From Halorientalis litorea (GTDB taxonomy: Archaea; Halobacteriota; Halobacteria; Halobacteriales; Haloarculaceae), in the NCBI RefSeq assembly GCF_023028225.1, contig NZ_CP095482.1:124001-188000 (forward strand): a stretch of DNA of 64,000 nucleotides, read 5' to 3'. The first letter of the stretch is position 1; every line of letters starts with the position of its first letter. Positions 33,447 through 42,100 of the stretch are shown here, in pieces. The notes beneath the pieces are model-generated. The model searched no databases. It was not told where the DNA came from and worked only from the letters and a program-made list of their open reading frames with translations. Made by a program: the position numbers and the translations under genes.

Positions 33447-33815
33447 TCACTGTGTCAGTTCGAAGCGATACCCGTCCCACGCTTGGTCTGCATCTTCCGG
33501 TTTGAGGCCGACGCCCGGTTCCCGGAGCTGCTCGGCGTAGACGGGCCGGACCTCGTCACCGGTCGCCACGTCGTCCTCGGCGACGACTTGCCCGATGGCC
33601 CTGACCGTCTCGCCCTCGACTTCGAACTCGACGATGGCGAGCGTGTTCGGCTCCCTGACTCCGGGCGGGGTCGCGGTACTCTCCGTCCACGTAACCACTT
33701 CGGCGGTGTACTCGCTGAGGTCGACGGTGCCGGTCGGTTCCTCGCCACATTCCGGGCAGAGCGTGTGTGTCGGATACGTGACGTGGCCGTTCGGACAGCG
33801 GTCCGCCTCCATCAT
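33447..33815 (-). CDS. bktB2: Zn-ribbon/OB-fold (DUF35) beta-ketothiolase small subunit
   Basis: 122 residues: an N-terminal zinc ribbon (CPNGH and CPECG, residues 7-25) and an OB-fold typical of DUF35 proteins that bridge thiolases and channel acyl-CoA. Its ATG overlaps the stop of the thiolase gene (ATGA). Haloarchaeal beta-ketothiolases of the PhaA/BktB type have a catalytic alpha and an OB-fold beta subunit; this pair matches that arrangement. The symbol is tentative; the pair could serve fatty acid degradation instead. Confidence 0.8.
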   Translation of the reverse strand: MMEADRCPNGHVTYPTHTLCPECGEEPTGTVDLSEYTAEVVTWTESTATPPGVREPNTLAIVEFEVEGETVRAIGQVVAEDDVATGDEVRPVYAEQLREPGVGLKPEDADQAWDGYRFELTQ

Positions 33816-34969
33816 CGTGCCGCCTCCATGATGGTGGTGATGACGCAGTTGCCGAACCCACCGACGTTACAGGCCAGTCCGGTGTCGGCGTCGACCTGTC
33901 GCGCGCCGGCCTCGCCGGTCAACTGCTCGTATATCTCGTAGCCCTGTGCGACGCCGCTGGCCCCGAGCGGGTGCCCCTTCGACTTGAGGCCGCCCGAGGT
34001 GTTGATGGGCAGTTCGCCGTCCCGCTCCGTCCGGCCGTCTTCGACCTGTTCCCACGCTCGCCCCTTCTCCGCAAAGTCCAGCCCCTCCATCTGGAGGAAC
34101 TCGAGGATAGTGAACATGTCGTGGAGTTCCGCCACGTCCACGTCGTCTGGGCCGAGTCCAGCCATCTCGTAGGCCTCTTGACCGGAGTCGACGACGCCGC
34201 CCATCGTCGTCGGGTCCTCGCGTTCGTGGACGACGTGGGTATCCGTCGCGCCGCCGACGCCCGAGACGACGACGTACTCGTCTGTGTACTCCTCGGCCAC
34301 CTCGACGGGACAGAACATGAGCGCGGAACTCCCGTCGGTGATGGGACAGAAGTCGTACAGCCTGAGCGGGTCCGCGATGATGGGACTCTCGAGGGCTTTC
34401 TCCTCGCTTATCTCCTTCTGGAACTGCGCCTTGGGGTTGTCGACGCCGTTGCGGTGGTTCTTGACGGCCACCTTCGCCAGACTCTCCCGGGGTGCATCGA
34501 ACCGTTCGAGGTAGTGCCGGGCGGTCATCCCCGCGAAGGAGGGGAGTGTGACGCCGTGTTTGTACTCCGCGGGGTGCGTGATGGACGCGATGATGTCCGT
34601 CGCGCCGCCGGTCCCCTTGTGGGTCATCTTTTCGCCGCCGACGAGGAGGGTCATGTCGCTGGCTCCGGAGCGAATCGACTGCCACGCGGCGTAGATGCCC
34701 GCGCCGCCGCTGGAACTGGTCTGGTCGACCCGCTGGCTGTACGCGGGAAGCAGTGCGAGGTCGTGGGCGAGGGCGTTCATGATGCCCGTCTGTCCCTCGA
34801 ACTCGCCGCTTGCCATGTTCGATACGTAGACGTGTTCGACTGTGTCTGGCGCGACACCGGCGTCGTCGAGACACTCCGTGCCGGCCTGCGCGAGCAGTTC
34901 GCGTATCCACGCGTCGCGCTGGCCGAACTTCGTCATCGACCCGCCGATGATTGCCACGTCCCTGTCCAT
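33812..34969 (-). CDS. bktB1: beta-ketothiolase large subunit, Ser-type
   Basis: 385-residue thiolase of the SCP-x-like archaeal branch. The nucleophile site, normally Cys in ACASGG, reads TSSSGG, so Ser85 takes the cysteine position. His283 (HDMF) and His333 (KGHPLGASG) are present, as is a C-terminal Cys region. A Ser-His-His triad has been reported for the haloarchaeal BktB alpha subunit, so the substitution is probably functional. The coupled OB-fold subunit follows. It would condense acetyl-CoA with acetyl- or propionyl-CoA, or run in the degradative direction. Confidence 0.85.
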   Translation of the reverse strand: MDRDVAIIGGSMTKFGQRDAWIRELLAQAGTECLDDAGVAPDTVEHVYVSNMASGEFEGQTGIMNALAHDLALLPAYSQRVDQTSSSGGAGIYAAWQSIRSGASDMTLLVGGEKMTHKGTGGATDIIASITHPAEYKHGVTLPSFAGMTARHYLERFDAPRESLAKVAVKNHRNGVDNPKAQFQKEISEEKALESPIIADPLRLYDFCPITDGSSALMFCPVEVAEEYTDEYVVVSGVGGATDTHVVHEREDPTTMGGVVDSGQEAYEMAGLGPDDVDVAELHDMFTILEFLQMEGLDFAEKGRAWEQVEDGRTERDGELPINTSGGLKSKGHPLGASGVAQGYEIYEQLTGEAGARQVDADTGLACNVGGFGNCVITTIMEAAR

Positions 34970-35015
34970 ACCCAGAGTCCCACGGGCGGTACCGTAAAAC
35001 TGGCTGTGGCGGCAG

Positions 35016-36140
35016 TCAAACGTCCCCGGCGACGATGTCCGCGACCCGCTGTCGCTCGAACAGGTCCCCCTCGGCACCGTACAGTTGGCGTGCCGCGCGT
35101 TCCGTGACGACGAGGTTCGTGATAGGCCCCTGATACAGCGGGCCGCCGCGGTAGACGTCGCCGTTCTGGACCGCCGTCAGGTCGCTCGCAGTGTCGTCGC
35201 TCTCCATGAACGAGACGACGGTGTCCTCGAACTCTCCGGCCGTCTTCGCCTCGTGACCACGAATCATGAGTACGTCGGGGTCGACATCCAGCAGCGTCTC
35301 GTAGTCGATTCGCCCGCGGTTCTCGTGGAAGTCGCGGACGTTCGTTCGCGCCAGCGCGTCCCGTACGCCGAGGTCACGCCACTGCTTGAAACTGGTCCCG
35401 TCGCCGACGAGGTACGGTGAGAACTGCTCGGGTTCGTTCGCCGGTTGCGGCCACAGCACCGCGACTGACGGGCGGTCACTCTCCGGCGGGCGAACCGCCT
35501 CGACGTTCGACTGAAACGTCTCGTGGAGGTCCGCGAACGCTTCGTACCGCTCCTCGCGCTGGAAGACGGCGGCCAGTTTCTCGAACGCCTCGTACAGCGT
35601 GTAGTACTCGTAGTCGTGCCACTCGTACCCACGGGAGAAGATGCTGTTGCCGAAGAAGGGCGTCCCTGCCTCGCGGACCTGCTCTATTTTCCCCGCGTCC
35701 CAGTTGTCGCTCCGGTTGGGGATGAAGTTCGGGTCCATCACGAACACGTCGCTCTCCTCGCCCAGCGCGAGGAACTGTTCGAGGTCGAGACCACCCTCCC
35801 ACAGCGACACCATGTCGCTCTTGTCGACGCTGACGCCCGGTATCTCGTCGTAGTACTGGGTGTGATAGCGCGAGGTCAGGTACAGACCCTCCGGCGGTTC
35901 GACGCCGAGCGCGGCACCCATGTCCGCCCAACTCCCGTTGTTCGCGACCCACGTCTGGGGGGTGTCGTCGAACTCGACGGAGCCGACCGGTGCCATCGTC
36001 ACCGAGTAGCTGTTTGTGCCGTCGTCAGTCGTAGGCTCGTCGGATTCGGACCCCTCCGAACAGCCAGCGACCGCACCCAGTCCGGCGACTGCCGCACTCG
36101 TCTTCAGTACCGTCCGTCTCGTGTGTGTTCCGTCGCTCAT
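35016..36140 (-). CDS. siderophore/cobalamin-type ABC substrate-binding lipoprotein
   Basis: 374 residues. Twin-arginine signal (THTRRTVLKTSA), lipobox VAGC, then a class-III periplasmic-binding fold of the FepB/BtuF type (VAVLWPQPANEPEQFSPYLVGDGTSF, VDPDVLMIRGHE, YQGPITNLVVTERAARQLYG). The ATG at 36140 was chosen over an in-frame TTG one codon before. A perfect iron box lies seven bases upstream, so the ligand is probably a ferric siderophore. It follows the permease gene, each gene having its own iron box. Confidence 0.9.
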   Translation of the reverse strand: MSDGTHTRRTVLKTSAAVAGLGAVAGCSEGSESDEPTTDDGTNSYSVTMAPVGSVEFDDTPQTWVANNGSWADMGAALGVEPPEGLYLTSRYHTQYYDEIPGVSVDKSDMVSLWEGGLDLEQFLALGEESDVFVMDPNFIPNRSDNWDAGKIEQVREAGTPFFGNSIFSRGYEWHDYEYYTLYEAFEKLAAVFQREERYEAFADLHETFQSNVEAVRPPESDRPSVAVLWPQPANEPEQFSPYLVGDGTSFKQWRDLGVRDALARTNVRDFHENRGRIDYETLLDVDPDVLMIRGHEAKTAGEFEDTVVSFMESDDTASDLTAVQNGDVYRGGPLYQGPITNLVVTERAARQLYGAEGDLFERQRVADIVAGDV

Positions 36141-36146
36141 CAATTT

Positions 36147-36160
36147 TTAGGCCAGCCTAA
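36147..36160. promoter_or_regulatory. iron box, promoter of the binding-protein gene
   Basis: TTAGG-CCAG-CCTAA, extended by A/T to a 20-base dyad. On the minus strand a TATA-like TTTTATATTTT precedes it, so a bound repressor would block the start site. Confidence 0.85.
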
Positions 36161-36194
36161 AAATATAAAACCGTTCCGAATCTCAGTGACGGGG

Positions 36195-37304
36195 TCACAG
36201 TTCGCCCATCGACTGCTGTTTGCGCATCAGATAGAGGAAGTACGGACCGCCGAGCAGTCCCGTGACGATGCCGACCGGAATCTGTGCGGGCCGCAACGCG
36301 AGGCGCGCGCCAACGTCCGCGGCGACCATCAGTGCCGGACCGGCGAACAGGCACCCCACCATCAGCCGCCGGTAGTCGGTGCCGACGACGTTGCGCACGA
36401 TGTGGGGGACGACGAGGCCGAAGAAACTGACGATGCCCGCGACGGCGATGGCGGCACTGGCCGCGAGGATGCCGACGCCCGACAGCAGCAGTCTGGTCCG
36501 CTCCACCCGCATCCCGAGCGAGCGGGCCGTCGTCTCGCCGAGCAACAGGACGTTCAGTTGCCGCGCGCCGACGAGGGCCAACACGATTGCGAGGGCGGCG
36601 GCGGGCGTCGCGATGCGGACCTGTTCCCACCCGACACCGGTCAGCGAGCCAGTCAGCCACGCGATGGCCGACTGGACGACGCCGATGTCGTCCGCGAGGA
36701 AGTACACGCCCCGCTGGAGGGAATGAAACACCATGTTGACGATGACGCCCGCGAGGACGAGCCGAACCGGACTCGTGCCGTCTTTCCACGCGATGAGGTA
36801 CGTTATCAGGAAGGCGACGGCTCCGCCGAGCGCGGCGAGAAACGGGAGGAACGGCGTGAGGCCGCTAAAGACGACGAGCGTGGCGAGGACGGCGAACCCT
36901 GCTCCGCGACTCACACCGAGAATGAATGGGCTGGCCAGTTCGTTTCGGGTGACGGCTTGGAAGATGGCTCCGGAGATAGCGAGTGCCGCCCCGGCGACGA
37001 CGCCGACGATGACACGCGGCATCCGAACGGTCCAGACGACGAGCGTCCGCGTGTCGAGCGACGGGAGGTCCCCGCCGAGGAGGAACGCGGACCACACGGC
37101 CGGGTCGAAGAGTACGTCGGCGTCGAACACCGCACGGAGTACCTCCATCCGCGTCATCTCGTAGGACCCGAACCTGACCTGTACGAGCCCGGCGACGACA
37201 GTGACCAGCAGACAAGCGAGACAGAACGCGACGAGCGAGCCGGAGAGCCACTCGAACCGCGTCACCGACTCGGGCCGCGACGCGACATCCGACGAGCGTG
37301 CCAT
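36195..37304 (-). CDS. FecCD/BtuC-family ABC permease
   Basis: 369 residues with about ten transmembrane segments. Family motifs RMPRVIVGVVAGAALAISGAIFQAVTRNELASPFILGVSRGAGF and FFGLVVPHIVRNVVGTDYRR (coupling region) are clear. It imports ferric siderophores or corrinoids with the ATPase upstream and the binding protein downstream. The ATG at 37304 lies five bases from an iron box; a longer in-frame extension through the box was rejected. Confidence 0.93.
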   Translation of the reverse strand: MARSSDVASRPESVTRFEWLSGSLVAFCLACLLVTVVAGLVQVRFGSYEMTRMEVLRAVFDADVLFDPAVWSAFLLGGDLPSLDTRTLVVWTVRMPRVIVGVVAGAALAISGAIFQAVTRNELASPFILGVSRGAGFAVLATLVVFSGLTPFLPFLAALGGAVAFLITYLIAWKDGTSPVRLVLAGVIVNMVFHSLQRGVYFLADDIGVVQSAIAWLTGSLTGVGWEQVRIATPAAALAIVLALVGARQLNVLLLGETTARSLGMRVERTRLLLSGVGILAASAAIAVAGIVSFFGLVVPHIVRNVVGTDYRRLMVGCLFAGPALMVAADVGARLALRPAQIPVGIVTGLLGGPYFLYLMRKQQSMGEL

Positions 37305-37308
37305 TGTT

Positions 37309-37322
37309 TTAGGTTGGCCTAA
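37309..37322. promoter_or_regulatory. iron box, promoter of the FecCD permease gene
   Basis: TTAGG-TTGG-CCTAA, perfect half-sites, directly before the permease start and overlapping its probable TATA region. Confidence 0.85.
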
Positions 37323-37398
37323 AATATCGGATACGTGTTTCGGTTCGCCGGTCCGGGTTCGGCGTCGCCGTTCGACCCCGAACTGGCCCGCTCGCCGG

Positions 37399-38235
37399 TC
37401 ACAGCGGTCGTTTGGGGACGACTCGCATCTCGTCGCCGGTGGAGACGGCCGCGTCGACACCGAACACGTCCGCGAGGAGGTCCTCTGTGACGACCGCGTC
37501 CGGCGGTCCCCAGTCGTACACCGACCCGTCCTGGAGCGCGACGACGTAGTCGGCGAAGCGGGCCGCCTGTTCGATGTCGTGGAGGACGACGCCGACGGTC
37601 ACGTCGTCGTCCTCGTTCAGCGTGCGCACCACGTCGAGGACCCGCAGTTGGTGACGCACGTCGAGGAACGTCGTCGGTTCGTCGAGCAACAGCACGTCCG
37701 TCTCCTGTGCGAGTGCCATCGCTATCCAGACGAGTTGCTTCTGTCCGCCGCTCAGACTCCCCACTTCGCTATCTCTGATGTGGTCGACACCGGCCATGTC
37801 GATGGCCCGCTCGACGGCCGCACTGTCTTCCTCGGTGACGGAATCGAAGTAGCCGCGGTGTGGATATCGGCCGTGGTACACCAAGTCCTCGACGGTCAGC
37901 CCGTCGGGACACTCGTTCTCCTGTGAAAGATGACCCAGTTCGCGCGCGAACGCCCGGGCGTCGTAGGTCCCCACCTCGCGCCCGTCGAGGACGATGCGGC
38001 CCGCGTCCGGGCCGAGGTGCCGGGCGATTGTCCTGAGCAGGGTACTCTTGCCGCTCCCGTTCGGCCCGACGAGGGCCGTAATCTCGCCCCGCGGGAGGTC
38101 GAAGCGGCCGCACTCGACCACCGGGTCGGCCGCGGCCGAGTAACTGACCGTCACGTCCTCGACGTGGACGTGGCTCTCGGCGTGGGCCGTCTCGGCGTCC
38201 CGACGGTCCCGGCGCGCCGGGCTGTCGGACCTCAC
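37399..38235 (-). CDS. FecE/BtuD-family ABC ATPase
   Basis: About 278 residues. Walker A GPNGSGKST, Q-loop region (HLSQENECPDGLTVEDLVYHGRYPH), signature LSGGQ, Walker B VLLLDEPT and H-switch LHDI are all present. It energises the siderophore/cobalamin-type importer formed with the next two genes. The start is uncertain: no in-frame ATG exists; GTG at 38235 or 38265 are candidates. A 16-codon ATG frame (38282-38232) overlaps the 38235 GTG with its TGA and may act as a leader. Confidence 0.9.
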   Translation of the reverse strand: MRSDSPARRDRRDAETAHAESHVHVEDVTVSYSAAADPVVECGRFDLPRGEITALVGPNGSGKSTLLRTIARHLGPDAGRIVLDGREVGTYDARAFARELGHLSQENECPDGLTVEDLVYHGRYPHRGYFDSVTEEDSAAVERAIDMAGVDHIRDSEVGSLSGGQKQLVWIAMALAQETDVLLLDEPTTFLDVRHQLRVLDVVRTLNEDDDVTVGVVLHDIEQAARFADYVVALQDGSVYDWGPPDAVVTEDLLADVFGVDAAVSTGDEMRVVPKRPL

Positions 38236-38282
38236 GGTGCCGACACCCCGACACGTCGTCGGCACACTCGCCGCCCGTTCAT
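38232..38282 (-). CDS. possible 16-residue leader peptide before the ABC ATPase
   Basis: ATG AAC ... CCG TGA encodes MNGRRVCRRRVGVSAP. Its ATG lies 12 bases past the iron box on the minus strand, about where transcription should start. Its TGA overlaps a GTG in the ATPase frame. It could couple translation into the ATPase gene or be a chance frame; relatives would have to keep it. Confidence 0.25.
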   Translation of the reverse strand: MNGRRVCRRRVGVSAP

Positions 38283-38293
38283 ACCGCCTTGTT

Positions 38294-38307
38294 TTAGGCA
38301 ACCCTAA
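38294..38307. promoter_or_regulatory. iron box between the ABC ATPase and YqcI-family genes
   Basis: TTAGG-CAAC-CCTAA, perfect half-sites. It lies 59 or 29 bases before the two candidate ATPase starts and 118 bases before the divergent gene, so it mainly marks the ATPase promoter. Confidence 0.82.
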
Positions 38308-38424
38308 TTCAATCCTTCGGACCGCGCGCCGCCCCGGCGAATGGCTCCGTGGGAGAGGCCGAGCGACGCCCCGGCTCCGGTCGAAACCTCAACGTTCAAG
38401 CCGCGCTGTCCCTTCACGGTTGAT

Positions 38425-39228
38425 ATGAACGAGGACCGATTGCAGGTCCTGTACGACCAGTCGACGGTGGCGGCGCGAGCCGACTCTGGCGCGTGGCCCG
38501 ACTGGGCCGTCGCACACTGGGAGACGTTCCGGGAGGCATTGACTGGCGAACACGAGGGGTCGCCGTTCCCGTGCTTCTTCGGCGTCGAGTCCGTCGAGAA
38601 CGGCGACCCGCTGTACACCGTGGTCCCGTCGATGACGGACAAGGACGCCTTGCTCCGGTTCCGCGACGTACTACTCGAGTACCTCGACACCTACCGTGAC
38701 CACGCCGAACAGGCGTCGCTGGTCACGTTCTTCAAGCCGCCCGAACGCGACCTGACAGAAGCCGAGTATCACGAGCGACTGTGGCACGTTCTGCAGTTCC
38801 TCCACGTCCACGACCCGGAGCCGTGGCCAGAGGAGATTCCGACCGACACCGACGACACCGAGTGGGAGTTCTCCTTCGGCGGCGAGCCGATGTTTCCGAC
38901 CTGTCGCGCACCGTTCTACGACACGTACCACAGCCGGTACTGCCCCATCGGGCTGGAAATCACGTTCCAGCCCCGGACGCTGTTCGAGGGCATCACCCAC
39001 GACACCGAGGCCGGACAGCAGGCCCGCGAGGTGATCCACGACCGGTTGTCGGACTACGACGGCGTCTGCCCACACGCCGACATCGGCGACTACGGCGTCG
39101 ACCACGAGTGGCCTCAGTACATGCTCACCGAGGACGAAGCCCAGTCCCCCGACGAGTGCCCCATCAACGTGACCCGCGACCACCCCAAAGCCACGCGGAC
39201 ACTCCCCGAGGACCATGCCGCCGATTGA
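38425..39228 (+). CDS. YqcI/YcgG-family protein
   Basis: 267 residues matching the YqcI/YcgG family: a conserved N-terminal CFFGVES, central [25 protein letters not shown] and [42 protein letters not shown]. Characterised members (DcsA, GntA) are heme-dependent N-oxygenases acting on arginine-type substrates. A heme or N-hydroxylation role is possible, and its place beside a siderophore importer is suggestive, but the substrate is unknown. The ATG at 38425 drops a non-conserved N-terminal stretch. It overlaps the next gene by 14 bases. Confidence 0.85.
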   Translation: MNEDRLQVLYDQSTVAARADSGAWPDWAVAHWETFREALTGEHEGSPFPCFFGVESVENGDPLYTVVPSMTDKDALLRFRDVLLEYLDTYRDHAEQASLVTFFKPPERDLTEAEYHERLWHVLQFLHVHDPEPWPEEIPTDTDDTEWEFSFGGEPMFPTCRAPFYDTYHSRYCPIGLEITFQPRTLFEGITHDTEAGQQAREVIHDRLSDYDGVCPHADIGDYGVDHEWPQYMLTEDEAQSPDECPINVTRDHPKATRTLPEDHAAD

Positions 39229-39796
39229 GGAGCGGACCGTCACCCTCCCGGAGCGTGCGGCCCTGTTGCTCGTGGACTTCCAACGGGGGTTCAGCGACCC
39301 TACGTGGGGCGAGCGCAACAACCCGGCGGCCGAGACACGGGCGCGGGACCTACTCGGTGCGTGGCGCGAGACGGCCCGGCCGGTCGTCCACGTCCGCCAC
39401 GACTCGACCGAACCGGACTCGCCGCTCCGGCGGTCGGAACCAGGCTTCGCCTTCCGTGAGGGCCTCGAACCCGTGGCCGGTGAGTCGGTCGTCACGAAGT
39501 CGGTCAACGGCGCGTTCGTCGGGACCGACCTCGAATCACAACTCCGTGACGGCGGCATCGACACGCTCGTCGTCGCTGGGTTGACCACCGACCACTGCGT
39601 TTCGACCACGACCCGGATGGCCGAGAACCGGGGGTTCGACGTGCTGGTCGTCGCCGACGCCACCGCGACTTTCGACCGGGCGTTCGACGGCGAGTCGATG
39701 CCCGCCGATGCCGTCCACCGGTCGGCACTGGCCCACCTCGACGGCGAGTTCGCCACCGTCGTGGACGCACGGACCGTTCTCGACGCGCTTCAGTGA
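39215..39796 (+). CDS. isochorismatase-family hydrolase
   Basis: 193-residue cysteine hydrolase. The catalytic Asp is in LLVDFQRGF, the Lys in TKSVNGAF and the Cys in [15 protein letters not shown]. The family includes isochorismatases (catechol siderophores), nicotinamidases and other amidases; sequence alone does not choose among them. Co-transcribed with the YqcI-family gene, which it overlaps. Confidence 0.88.
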   Translation: MPPIEERTVTLPERAALLLVDFQRGFSDPTWGERNNPAAETRARDLLGAWRETARPVVHVRHDSTEPDSPLRRSEPGFAFREGLEPVAGESVVTKSVNGAFVGTDLESQLRDGGIDTLVVAGLTTDHCVSTTTRMAENRGFDVLVVADATATFDRAFDGESMPADAVHRSALAHLDGEFATVVDARTVLDALQ

Positions 39797-39804
39797 GCGA
39801 GCGG

Positions 39805-40191
39805 TCAGTCCCCGTCATCGTCGCGCCCGACGCGGGCGAGCGGTGCGAGCGGGTTGCCCACCCCCGCGAGGAGACAGCCGAGTACCGCGAGGTAGGTCAG
39901 TAACCCCCAGACGAGTACCCACGGGAGCCATCGGAGAGTGAATGCGGCGAGGACGCCAGCCACGAGGACGGCGGCCGCGGCAGTCACGGCCACGCCCGGC
40001 CGGTTCCAGAGCGTCAGTAGCCGGTCGGGATACCGCAGGAAGGCGAGTTCGAGTCCCACGGCACCGCCGACGCCGCCGACCACGGCACCGGGATGCAGGG
40101 CGGCACTCGTCCGGCCGGTCACGGTCGTGACAGTCAGGACAGCGAGGAGGGCACAGACTGCCAGTACTCCGTCGCGGTGGCGCGGGTCCAT
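39805..40191 (-). CDS. small haloarchaeal membrane protein, 128 aa
   Basis: Four hydrophobic segments (about residues 8-25, 35-50, 65-82 and 85-110), short loops and an acidic tail (RVGRDDDGD). No family motif is recognised. It lies downstream of pccX in the same direction. Confidence 0.68.
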   Translation of the reverse strand: MDPRHRDGVLAVCALLAVLTVTTVTGRTSAALHPGAVVGGVGGAVGLELAFLRYPDRLLTLWNRPGVAVTAAAAVLVAGVLAAFTLRWLPWVLVWGLLTYLAVLGCLLAGVGNPLAPLARVGRDDDGD

Positions 40192-40234
40192 CGTCCGTCG
40201 CTACGACCGCCGGGGTGAAACGGGCACCGCCGGG

Positions 40235-40525
40235 TCAGTGCCGACGGGCCGCCGCCCGCCACTCGTCGCCGCGTTCCACCGCTCGCGGGCGGTCACGTGG
40301 CCGTTGTCCGACCGACGTCAACCGCCCGGCGAAGGCCCACGGGTCCACCGTCGCCGGTTCGTCTCCGCCGCTGTCGGCCGCCCGGGCACGGTCGGTGAGG
40401 TGCGCGCCGATGGCTACCGCGACTGCGGTGGCCTCCTCGGGCGTGGCCGTCTCACGGGTCGCCCGTTCGACGCGGTTGAGGATGTCGTCGAGGGACACCT
40501 CCACGATGTCGGCGTCGTCGGTCAT
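40235..40525 (-). CDS. pccX: propionyl-CoA carboxylase small subunit PccX
   Basis: 96 residues: VEVSLDDILNRVERATRETATPEEATAVAVAIGAHLTDR followed by a Pro/Arg-rich tail ending near a Trp. This matches the small third subunit of haloarchaeal propionyl-CoA carboxylase, encoded directly after pccB. Its ATG overlaps the pccB stop (ATGA). The biotinylated subunit PccA is not in the window. Confidence 0.82.
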   Translation of the reverse strand: MTDDADIVEVSLDDILNRVERATRETATPEEATAVAVAIGAHLTDRARAADSGGDEPATVDPWAFAGRLTSVGQRPRDRPRAVERGDEWRAAARRH

Positions 40526-42099
40526 AGTGGGATGTTGCCGTGGTCTTTCGGTGGCGTGTCCTCACGCTTGCGCCGGAGCAAGTCCAAGTCGTCGACGAGA
40601 CGAGAGCGCGTCTCCGCGGGGTCGATGACGTCGTCGATGTAACCGCGTTTCGCCGGGCCGTAGGGGTGGGCGAACTCCTCGCGGAACTCGTCCATGAGTT
40701 CCTGCCGCCGGGCGTCCGGGTCGTCGGCCTCGGCGATTTCGTTCCGGAAGAGGATGTTGACCGCACCGCGCGGCCCGAGTACCGCCATCTCCGCGCCGGG
40801 CCACGCGTAGTTCACGTCCGACCCCAGCATCTTCGAGGACATGACGATGTAGGCCCCGCCGTAGGCCTTGCGCACGACGACTGACATGAGGGGGACCGTC
40901 GCCTCGGCGTAGGCGTAGATGAGTTTCGCGCCCCGGCGGATGATGCCGTTGTGTTCCTGTTCGGTCCCGGGCATGAACCCCGGCACGTCGACGAGCGTCA
41001 GCACCGGGACGTTGAACGCGTCACAGGTCCGGACGAACCGGGCGGCCTTCTCGGAGGCGTCGATGTCCAAGGTTCCGGCTGAGACGCGCGGTTGGTTGGC
41101 GACGACGCCGACGACGTGGCCGTCGAGGCGGCCGAACCCGGTCACCACGTTGCGCGCCCACCCGTCGTGTGTCTCGAAGAACGAGTCCTCGTCGACGACG
41201 CGCCCGATGACCTCGGTCATGTCGTAGGGCTTGCGTGGTTCCGCGGGCACGATGTCGGTCAACCCGTCACACGAGCGGTCGGGGTCGTCCCACGGCGAGA
41301 CACGCGGCGGGTCCTCCATGTTGTTCTGCGGGAGGTACGACAGCAGGCGGCGGATGTCGTCCAGTGCCGCCTCCTCCGACTCGGCGGCGAAGTGTGCGAC
41401 GCCCGAGCGAGTCGCGTGCGTCTGCGCACCGCCGAGTTCGGCCTTCGACACCTGCTCGCCGGTGACCGTCTCGATGACGTCCGGCCCCGTGATGAACATG
41501 TGGCTCGTGTCCTCGACCATGAAGGTGAAATCGGTCAGCGCGGGCGAGTACGTCGCACCGCCCGCACACGGCCCCATGATGGCCGATATCTGGGGCACGA
41601 GGCCCGACGCCTGCGTGTTCCGCTGGAATATCTTGGCGAAGCCGACCAGCGAGTCGACCCCCTCCTGAATGCGCGCGCCGCCGGAGTCGTTCAGGCCGAC
41701 GACGGGCACCCCGTTCTCGATGGCCTTGTCCATCACCTTGCAAATCTTGTCGGCGACGACTTCGCCGACGCTCCCGCCCAGCACGGTGAAGTCGTGGGCG
41801 AAGACGAACACCTTCCGGCCGTCCACCTCGCCGTAGCCCGTGACCACTGCGTCGCCCGGGAACTGCTTCTCGTCCATCCCGAACGACTGTGCGCGGTGTT
41901 CGACGAACGGGTCGAGTTCCTCGAACGTGCCGTCGTCCAGCAGGTAGTCGACCCGCTCTCGGGCGGTCAGTTTCCCCTTCTCGTGTTGGCGTTCGATGCG
42001 CGCCTCGCCGCCGCCCAGTTCCGCCGCCGCTCGCCGCCGTCGCAACTCCTCGACGGGCGATTCGTCGGTCGGTTCGTCGGACTCTTCCTGCCGGCTCAT
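40522..42099 (-). CDS. pccB: propionyl-CoA carboxylase carboxyltransferase subunit
   Basis: 525-residue carboxyltransferase: RERVDYLLDDGTFEELDPFV, oxyanion loops GLNDSGGARIQEGVDSL and the C-terminal GFMPGTEQEHNGIIRRGAKLIYAYAEATVP with MSSKMLGSDVNYAWPGAEMAVLGPRGAV. It moves CO2 from biotin to propionyl- or acetyl-CoA, feeding the methylmalonyl-CoA route or, in reverse balance, controlling propionyl-CoA for PHBV. Start one base beyond the PhaB-like stop; coupled to pccX. Confidence 0.95.
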   Translation of the reverse strand: MSRQEESDEPTDESPVEELRRRRAAAELGGGEARIERQHEKGKLTARERVDYLLDDGTFEELDPFVEHRAQSFGMDEKQFPGDAVVTGYGEVDGRKVFVFAHDFTVLGGSVGEVVADKICKVMDKAIENGVPVVGLNDSGGARIQEGVDSLVGFAKIFQRNTQASGLVPQISAIMGPCAGGATYSPALTDFTFMVEDTSHMFITGPDVIETVTGEQVSKAELGGAQTHATRSGVAHFAAESEEAALDDIRRLLSYLPQNNMEDPPRVSPWDDPDRSCDGLTDIVPAEPRKPYDMTEVIGRVVDEDSFFETHDGWARNVVTGFGRLDGHVVGVVANQPRVSAGTLDIDASEKAARFVRTCDAFNVPVLTLVDVPGFMPGTEQEHNGIIRRGAKLIYAYAEATVPLMSVVVRKAYGGAYIVMSSKMLGSDVNYAWPGAEMAVLGPRGAVNILFRNEIAEADDPDARRQELMDEFREEFAHPYGPAKRGYIDDVIDPAETRSRLVDDLDLLRRKREDTPPKDHGNIPL

Positions 42100-42100
42100 A

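Noticed and set aside
35523-37322. 599-residue plus-strand frame
   Set aside because: Antisense to the binding-protein and permease genes; composition is typical of GC-rich shadow frames.
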